NCBI GenBank assembly: GCA_031263835.1 | Contig: JAISEZ010000065.1 | Span: forward strand, 1 to 11,248 | Direction of reading: 5' to 3' | Length of the DNA stretch: 11,248 bases | From: Tannerella sp. | GTDB lineage: Bacteria > Bacteroidota > Bacteroidia > Bacteroidales > Tannerellaceae | Shown: positions 6,444 through 11,248 of the stretch, one piece after another | How the letters are laid out: every line of letters starts with the position of its first letter | Position numbering within the stretch: the first letter of the stretch is position 1 | Program-made: the position numbers and the translations under genes | The notes under the pieces: generated by a model | Database searches by the model: none | Told to the model about the DNA's origin: nothing | Seen by the model: only the letters and a program-made list of their open reading frames with translations

Positions 6444-7214
6444 ATGAAATCAGTTGCATGGATTATGAGTATGAGACTTAACGCAGTCATTGGAGTAATG
6501 GCCGGCCTTTTGTGCGCCGGTACGGTTTTCGGGCAGAAAGCCGAACGCAGGCATGTCCGGGAAGGGAATAAATTATACGGGAAGGAAAAATTCACCGAGG
6601 CGGAGATTGCTTACCGGAAAAGCGTGGACGTGAACCCCCGTTCCGTCGAGGGAGCCTACGATTTGGGGAATGCCCTGTACCGCCAGCAGAAATATCCCGA
6701 AGCGGCCGAACAGTATCAGCTGGTCACCGGACAGAGCGAGCGGCTGCTGTCCGAAAACCGGACGGCAAACGCTGCCCGGCTGGCGGAGGCGTATCACAAT
6801 CTGGGGAACATCGGTATGCAGGCGAAGGAATACGCGAAAAGCGTCGAGGCATACAAGCAGTCGCTGCGGCTGAATCCGAAAGACGACGAGACGCGGTATA
6901 ACCTCGCGCTGGCGCAAAAGCTGCTCAACGACCAGCAGCAGGAACAGGAGCAGCAGCAGGATAAGGAGGACAAGCAGGACGAGGAGCAGCAGGACCAGGA
7001 ACAGAATCAGGACCAGCAGCAACAGGACCAGCAGCAGAATCAGGAACAGGAACAGCAGACGCAGGAGCAGCCCCAGCCCGACGAACAGATGAGCCGGGAC
7101 AATGCCCAGCAGCTGCTCGACGCCTTCCTGCAGGACGAAAAGGATACGCAGGAAAAGGTAAAGAAGGCGCAGGAGAAACAGCAGGAACGCCGCAGAACCG
7201 ACAAACAATGGTAA
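6444..7214 (+). CDS. batC: BatC, TPR-repeat protein
   Basis: From the ATG at 6444 this is 256 residues: a signal peptide or signal anchor (about 10-31, ending VFGQ), TPR-like helical repeats (about 34-66, 68-94 and 114-147), a Gln/Glu/Asp-rich low-complexity stretch (163-211) and a charged C-terminal helix. TPRs mediate protein-protein contacts, so BatC likely links Bat partners on the outer side of the inner membrane. The frame is open upstream through the 42-bp array as far as 6099, but that extension is only translated repeat, so I reject it. ATGs at 6465 and 6471 are also plausible; the latter gives a compact signal peptide beginning MRLNAVIG. The stop lies just before batD. Confidence 0.88.
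   Translation: MKSVAWIMSMRLNAVIGVMAGLLCAGTVFGQKAERRHVREGNKLYGKEKFTEAEIAYRKSVDVNPRSVEGAYDLGNALYRQQKYPEAAEQYQLVTGQSERLLSENRTANAARLAEAYHNLGNIGMQAKEYAKSVEAYKQSLRLNPKDDETRYNLALAQKLLNDQQQEQEQQQDKEDKQDEEQQDQEQNQDQQQQDQQQNQEQEQQTQEQPQPDEQMSRDNAQQLLDAFLQDEKDTQEKVKKAQEKQQERRRTDKQW
6934..7078 (+). repeat. CAG/GAA-rich low-complexity tract in batC
   Basis: This in-frame run of CAG, GAG, GAA, GAC and CAA codons encodes the Q/E/D-rich linker of BatC. Such codon-repeat DNA can change length by slippage. It probably forms a flexible acidic spacer rather than a folded domain. Confidence 0.7.
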
Positions 7215-7234
7215 CAACTAAAACGAAAACCGAT

Positions 7235-9064
7235 ATGAGACAGCGAATCATTTGCCTGTTCGCGGTGATGTTTTCCGCCGCAGGAATGTATCTGAAAGCG
7301 CAGGAGGTGACCTTCAGGGCGACCGCCCCCGAAGCGGTCGTTATGGGGCAGCAGTTCCGGCTGACGTACACGCTCAACGTCGAAGACGGGCGTGAACTCC
7401 GCCTGCCGGATATTTCCGACTTCGACGTGCTGATGGGGCCGTCCACTTCGACCAGCAAAAGCACCCAGTTCGCCAACGGCGTATCGACCAGCGTCGTTAC
7501 GCAGGCGTTCACCTACATCCTGATGCCCGGAAAGGAAGGGACGTTCAACCTGGCCCCGGCCACCGTCAAGGTCAAAAATTCCACCTATACCTCCAATGCG
7601 CTGGTGGTAAAAGTCCTTCCGCCGGACCCGTCCGGAAACGCCGGCGCGGGACAGGGCGGCGGCCAGCCGGCCACTCCCTCGACCGGCGTCGGCAGCGAAG
7701 ACCTCTTTGTCCGCATGACCGTGTCCAGCCGGAACGTCTATGAACAGGAAGGTTTTCTGGTCATCTTCAAAATCTATTCGCTGGTGGACGTGGCGAGTGT
7801 GCCGAGTTTGAAATTCCCCGAATTTGAAGGCTTTCTGGCGCAGGACATCGACGTCAATCCGCAGTGGACGCTGGAAAATTACAACGGGCGGAATTATCGC
7901 ACGGCCGTGCTGAAGCAGACGTTTCTCTATCCGCAGCGTTCGGGCAAAATCACCGTCGAATCCGGCAAGTTCGACGTGCTGGTGCGGGTACGCACGCAAA
8001 AGAGGGCGCGCAGCATTTTCGACGATTTCTTCGATACCTATCAGGACGTGAAAAAGGAACTCACTTCGCCGGCGGCGACCATCGACGTCAAGCCGCTGCC
8101 CCCCGGCAAGCCGGCTTCGTTCAACGGCGCGGTGGGAAACTATACGATGAAAGCGTCCGTCAATACGGCGAACATGAAGGTAAACGAAGCCGTGACGGTG
8201 ACGGCGACGATTTCCGGCAGCGGAAACATCCGGATTGCCAAAAACCCGGAGGTCACGTTCCCGAACGATTTCGAGGTGTATGACCCCAAAGTCGATACGA
8301 AAATAAAGACGACAACCGCCGGCACGAGCGGCACGAAAACCGTCGAATACATGGCCATCCCGCGCTACGCCGGCGATTTTGAGATTCCGGCCCTTACGTT
8401 TTCGTACTTCGACCCGAAGGACGGCGCCTACAAAACGCTGCGCTCGGACGCCTTTGCGCTGCATGTCGAAAAAGGCGCGGACGGAGAGGGCGCCGCCGCT
8501 CCGGTGATGTCGAACTTCAGTAACCGGGAAAACGTCCGGCTGCTGGGACAGGACATTCGCTACATCAAAGTCGGGAACGTGCATTTCCTCCCCAGCCGCG
8601 AAATATTCTTCGGCTCGCTGACCTGCCTCCTTGCCTACGTGACCGTCGCCATCCTTTTCATCGCCTTCTTCGTCGTTTACCGCAAGCAGATGAAGGAAAA
8701 CGCGAACATCGCGCTGGTACGCACGAAAAAAGCCAACAAAACGGCGGTGCGGCGGCTGAAAAAGGCGGAAAAGCTGCTGAAGGAAAACCGGAAGGAAGCC
8801 TTTTACGACGAAACGCTCCGGGCCGTGTGGGGCTACCTGAGCGACAAGCTGAACATTCCGCTCGCGCACCTGACCAAAGACAACGTCGGCGTGGAACTGT
8901 CCCGCTACGGCGTGGAAGAAGCGCTGTCGGGCGAATTTATGGACATCCTGAACACCTGCGAATTTGCGCGTTATGCGCCCAGTCAGGCGCCGGACGCCAT
9001 GGACCAGTTGTTTAAACAAGCGGTAGGCGCCATCGGCAGGATGGAGAATACCATTAAAAAATAA
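7235..9064 (+). CDS. batD: BatD, large exported/membrane Bat protein
   Basis: From the ATG at 7235 this is 609 residues: a signal peptide (MRQRIICLFAV..., ending KAQ near residue 23), a long beta-rich extracytoplasmic region typical of the BatD family, a Gly/Pro-rich linker (about 130-153), one membrane segment (about 459-482) and a basic, helical cytoplasmic tail (about 483-609). Family members have this layout and size. The upstream in-frame ATG at 7208 overlaps the batC stop and adds nine polar residues before the signal peptide, so I prefer 7235. The stop (TAA, 9062-9064) overlaps the batE start by one base. Function is inferred from the cluster; no catalytic motif is visible. Confidence 0.93.
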   Translation: MRQRIICLFAVMFSAAGMYLKAQEVTFRATAPEAVVMGQQFRLTYTLNVEDGRELRLPDISDFDVLMGPSTSTSKSTQFANGVSTSVVTQAFTYILMPGKEGTFNLAPATVKVKNSTYTSNALVVKVLPPDPSGNAGAGQGGGQPATPSTGVGSEDLFVRMTVSSRNVYEQEGFLVIFKIYSLVDVASVPSLKFPEFEGFLAQDIDVNPQWTLENYNGRNYRTAVLKQTFLYPQRSGKITVESGKFDVLVRVRTQKRARSIFDDFFDTYQDVKKELTSPAATIDVKPLPPGKPASFNGAVGNYTMKASVNTANMKVNEAVTVTATISGSGNIRIAKNPEVTFPNDFEVYDPKVDTKIKTTTAGTSGTKTVEYMAIPRYAGDFEIPALTFSYFDPKDGAYKTLRSDAFALHVEKGADGEGAAAPVMSNFSNRENVRLLGQDIRYIKVGNVHFLPSREIFFGSLTCLLAYVTVAILFIAFFVVYRKQMKENANIALVRTKKANKTAVRRLKKAEKLLKENRKEAFYDETLRAVWGYLSDKLNIPLAHLTKDNVGVELSRYGVEEALSGEFMDILNTCEFARYAPSQAPDAMDQLFKQAVGAIGRMENTIKK

Positions 9065-9825
9065 TGATGATGAGAACGGTGAAAAGACTTTGCCTGTGCC
9101 TGTGCCTTGCGTGCGCCGCCTGCGGCCTGACGGCGCAGGAAGCCCTGAAGGAGGCGGAAGCGGCCTACGCGCAGGAAGATTACGCGAAGGCGATTGAGTT
9201 ATACGAAAGTGTTTTGAAAAACTACGGAGATTCCTACGAAGTGTATTACAACCTCGGCAATGCCTGCTATAAGGCGGGCAGGACGGCGTCGGCCATCCTG
9301 AACTACGAGCGCGCCCTGCTGATAAATCCGGGCGACAGGGATGTCCGTTTCAATCTGGAAATGGCCAGACTGCGCACGACCGACAAAATCGAACCCCTGG
9401 GCGAGCTGTTCATCACCCGATGGGTGCGAACGGTGCAGAACCTGTTCGGCGTGGACGTGTGGGCGCTTGTCGGCCTCCTCGGATTCGTCCTGTTTGCCGG
9501 CTGCCTGACCCTCTTCTTCTTTGCCAAGTGGATGCGTCTGCGGAAAATCGGTTTTTATGCCGCGACCGTACTGCTGATTGCGGTCATCTGCGCCAACCTC
9601 TTTGCGTGGAACGAGCGGAAGGCGCTGATTGAACGCACGGGCGCCATCATCTTTGCCCCGACGGTGACGATTAAGAGTTCGCCCGACGCAAGCGGAAGGG
9701 ATCAGTTTATCCTGCACGAAGGCGTCAAGGTGTTTATCAAAAGCACGCTGGGCGAATGGAACGAAATCGAGCTGGAAGACGGCAAAGTCGGATGGATTCA
9801 CGGAAAGGACATCGAAAAGATATAG
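9064..9825 (+). CDS. batE: BatE, TPR and SH3-like membrane protein
   Basis: A 253-residue protein with an N-terminal signal peptide (Cys/Leu-rich, ending LTAQ near residue 25), two TPRs (about 27-57 and 58-91, including YYNLGNACYKAG and ALLINPGDRDVRFNL), two membrane segments (about 132-154 and 161-181) and a C-terminal SH3-like domain (about 195-250, ending EDGKVGWIHGKDIEKI). This is the standard BatE layout. The start overlaps the batD stop (TAATG); ATGs at 9067 and 9070 are equally possible. The TPR and SH3 parts probably bind partner proteins or the cell wall in the Bat complex. The stop is 6 nt before the PAP2 gene. Confidence 0.93.
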   Translation: MMMRTVKRLCLCLCLACAACGLTAQEALKEAEAAYAQEDYAKAIELYESVLKNYGDSYEVYYNLGNACYKAGRTASAILNYERALLINPGDRDVRFNLEMARLRTTDKIEPLGELFITRWVRTVQNLFGVDVWALVGLLGFVLFAGCLTLFFFAKWMRLRKIGFYAATVLLIAVICANLFAWNERKALIERTGAIIFAPTVTIKSSPDASGRDQFILHEGVKVFIKSTLGEWNEIELEDGKVGWIHGKDIEKI

Positions 9826-9831
9826 TGTTTC

Positions 9832-10512
9832 ATGATGTGGCTGGAACAGATACTGGAATACGAACGCGAGGCGTTCCTGTGGCTCAACGGCGGACATACG
9901 CCCTTTCTGGACAGTTTCATCGGACTGTATTCCGGCAAGGCCGTATGGATTCCGGCAGCCCTCTGGATTCTTCTTACGATTTGCTACCGGAAGCCCGTAA
10001 GGGAATCGCTGCTCATACTGCTTTGTATTGCGCTGGTCATCACGCTGTGCGACCAGTTTGCATCCGGCCTCTGCAAGCCCCTGTTTACGCGCCTGCGCCC
10101 CACCCACCATCCGGATTTTTGCGAACAGGTGCAAATCATCGGCAACTACCGTGGCGGACGTTACGGTTTTATATCCGGACATGCGGCCAATGCGTTCGGT
10201 TTCGCCGTTTTCACGCTGCTGCTGTTCCGCCACCGGTGGTACACGGCGGTCATTCTCCTGTGGGGCGTGTTCATGGCCTACACGCGGATATACATGGGCG
10301 TACACTTCATCTCGGACATCCTGCCGGGCGCGCTCTCCGGCAGTCTTTTCGGGTATGCGGGCTACAGGCTGTACCGCCGGGTGCGCCGGAAAACCGGAAA
10401 AACAACAGACCCTCCGCCCGTTTACACACCCTTTCAAATCCGGATAATCCTCTGCGTCCTCGGACTGACGGTCGCATGTATGCTTGTCTATAGCGGAATA
10501 GAAAGCCGGTAA
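9832..10512 (+). CDS. PAP2-family membrane phosphatase
   Basis: A 226-residue polytopic membrane protein with all three PAP2 signature motifs: K82-x6-R89-P90 (KPLFTRLRP), SGH (115-117) and R152-x5-H158-x3-D162 (TRIYMGVHFISD). The conserved histidines act as nucleophile and acid in this family. Members remove phosphate from lipids such as undecaprenyl pyrophosphate, phosphatidic acid or lipid A; the substrate here cannot be told from sequence alone. Hydrophobic segments lie at about 38-51, 60-80, 119-132, 138-150, 162-178 and 205-221. It starts 6 nt after batE, so it is probably cotranscribed; ATG 9835 is an alternative start. A 7-mer array overlaps its stop. Confidence 0.92.
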   Translation: MMWLEQILEYEREAFLWLNGGHTPFLDSFIGLYSGKAVWIPAALWILLTICYRKPVRESLLILLCIALVITLCDQFASGLCKPLFTRLRPTHHPDFCEQVQIIGNYRGGRYGFISGHAANAFGFAVFTLLLFRHRWYTAVILLWGVFMAYTRIYMGVHFISDILPGALSGSLFGYAGYRLYRRVRRKTGKTTDPPPVYTPFQIRIILCVLGLTVACMLVYSGIESR

Positions 10513-10543
10513 TTAGTGATTAGTGGTTAGTGATTAGTGATTA
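10509..10543 (+). repeat. Phased 7-mer array overlapping the PAP2 stop
   Basis: Five phased 7-mers: GTAATTA, GTGATTA, GTGGTTA, GTGATTA, GTGATTA. The first contains the TAA stop of the PAP2 gene (10510-10512). This is the same family as at 427-468, 4554-4588 and 5886-5920. Confidence 0.8.
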
Positions 10544-10552
10544 ATGAAATGT

Positions 10553-10591
10553 GAGAACGGGTCAGTTCATTATTCACATTCACCCGTTCTC
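10553..10591. terminator. Possible bidirectional terminator between convergent genes
   Basis: GAGAACGGGT (10553-10562) pairs perfectly with ACCCGTTCTC (10582-10591) around a 19-base loop. It lies between the 3' ends of the PAP2 and DUF6261-like genes, where a shared terminator is expected. No T-run follows on either strand, so the call rests on position and stem only. The right arm includes the last two bases of the DUF6261-like stop codon. Confidence 0.4.
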
Positions 10592-11248
10592 CATTCTCAA
10601 TTCTCCATTCTCAATTCTATAAATGATGAAGGTGACGGTTTTGCGTCCCTTGTAGCCGCCTTTGCCGTGAACGGTACATTCGGCATTGCCGGCGTTGACG
10701 TTGTTTTTGTAGGTGATGTTGAAATCCCTGCCGAGTTCCAGCTTGACGGCGCCCCCGGGGGTGACGTACAGCACTTCGGGCACGGGCGTACAGGGTTCGC
10801 CGGTATAGGGCTGCGGCGCGACGGGTGACGGTTCGGCGGCGGCGATGTCGTGTCTGACGCGGTGAAATTCGCTGTTGAGATACTCGATTTCGGGATTCAG
10901 CGCGTCAATCAGCGCTGCAAATTCGGGCGACATGTTCAGCGTCGCCCCGGCATTGACCGACAGCACAATCCGGCGCCAGACGCTTTCGATGCCGCGACGC
11001 ACTTCGGGGAATTTCTCCGGCGGTTTTCGGAGCGACTGCGCTTCGCGTTTTTCGAGCAGGCCGACAAATTCATTCAGCGCACTCCGAATAGACGGAAGCC
11101 ATACCGTTAAGCCGGCCGTCTGCACGTCGGCATAAAGGTCGCCGTTCAGATGTTCGAGAATGACTTTCACGGCGCCGGCTTCCTGCAGATAAGGCTTGAC
11201 GGTGACTCTGCCATAGCTTTTCAGCATAACATACAGGCGCTCGGCCGC
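10580..11248 (-). CDS. DUF6261-like protein with C-terminal Ig-like domain (5' partial)
   Basis: The frame is open to the window edge, giving 222 visible residues beginning AAERLYVMLKSYGRV; the N-terminus is missing. The helical part (about 1-135 of the visible chain) has the DUF6261 pattern: a LYVMLKSYG helix, ILEHLNGDLYADVQTAGLT, a LPSIRSALNEFVGLLEKRE helix and a final helix with ALNPEIEYLNSEF. A beta-rich segment (about 146-210) has YTGEPCTP, NITYKNNVNAGNAECTV and GKGGYKGRKTVTF, the pattern of small Ig-like domains common in surface proteins. The internal Met at 11225-11227 could be called as a start but cuts into the conserved helix. The last 12 residues (RIENGELRMENG) come from an intergenic repeat. 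Function is unknown. Confidence 0.82.
   Translation of the reverse strand, partial: AAERLYVMLKSYGRVTVKPYLQEAGAVKVILEHLNGDLYADVQTAGLTVWLPSIRSALNEFVGLLEKREAQSLRKPPEKFPEVRRGIESVWRRIVLSVNAGATLNMSPEFAALIDALNPEIEYLNSEFHRVRHDIAAAEPSPVAPQPYTGEPCTPVPEVLYVTPGGAVKLELGRDFNITYKNNVNAGNAECTVHGKGGYKGRKTVTFIIYRIENGELRMENG
10591..10618 (-). repeat. 14-bp direct repeat forming the gene's last codons
   Basis: CCATTCTCAATTCT occurs twice in perfect tandem (10591-10604 and 10605-10618), with a degenerate CCCGTTCT just before (10583-10590). On the - strand it reads AGAATTGAGAATGG and encodes RIENGELRMEN. It looks like a dispersed intergenic repeat that has become the C-terminus of the DUF6261-like protein. Confidence 0.75.

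Noticed and set aside
7040..9019. 659-codon open frame antisense to batD and the end of batC
   Set aside because: Its composition is rich in Arg, His, Gly and Val as expected for the complement of GC-rich coding DNA, it lacks any recognisable domain, and the + strand gene is a clear BatD.
10544..10828. 94-codon + strand frame (and those at 10850-11135) opposite the DUF6261-like gene
   Set aside because: The - strand reading gives a recognisable protein pattern; the + frames begin within repeats and have no recognisable domain.

Overview
The window carries a Bacteroidetes-type Bat (Bacteroides aerotolerance) gene cluster on the + strand, followed by a convergent partial gene on the - strand. 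The organism is most likely a member of Bacteroidales. Supporting signs are the cluster order, signal peptides that end in A-Q, the near absence of Shine-Dalgarno sites, a TAnnTTTG-like promoter element and a DUF6261-like protein. The coding DNA looks GC-rich for that order. I cannot name a genus.

Layout. Positions 1-614 are non-coding and packed with repeats: a 190-bp element with inverted ends, a GCGAGGA/GAAGCAA repeat, two hairpins, a phased 7-mer array and a probable promoter for the cluster. Then come a MoxR AAA+ ATPase (615-1610), a DUF58 protein (1635-2504), a membrane protein with a signal peptide (2512-3567), BatA (3564-4550) and BatB (4604-5626). An 817-bp non-coding gap (5627-6443) follows. 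It holds a ~259-bp imperfect palindrome, a 7-mer array, a GGGCTGAAAGCCC-type repeat and nine tandem 42-bp units with palindromic cores. After the gap come BatC (TPR, about 6444-7214), BatD (about 7235-9064), BatE (TPR plus SH3-like, 9064-9825) and a PAP2 phosphatase (9832-10512). A short repeat-filled space separates this from a DUF6261-like gene (10580-11248, - strand, N-terminus outside the window).

How the genes work together. MoxR ATPases usually act as chaperones that remodel or insert metal ions into VWA-domain partners. Here the likely partners are the DUF58 protein, BatA and BatB, each with a complete DxSxS metal site. BatA and BatB are membrane-anchored VWA paralogs. BatC and BatE supply TPR protein-binding surfaces, and BatD is a large exported or membrane protein. 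Together they probably form an envelope complex linked to stress or oxygen tolerance; the exact molecular job of Bat proteins is not settled. PAP2 is appended with 6-nt spacing and may act on lipid phosphates.

The genes themselves are ordinary for this phylum. The unusual material is in the spaces between them. Several unrelated repeat families are packed there, sometimes touching stop codons, and one array keeps its palindromic core while changing its sequence.
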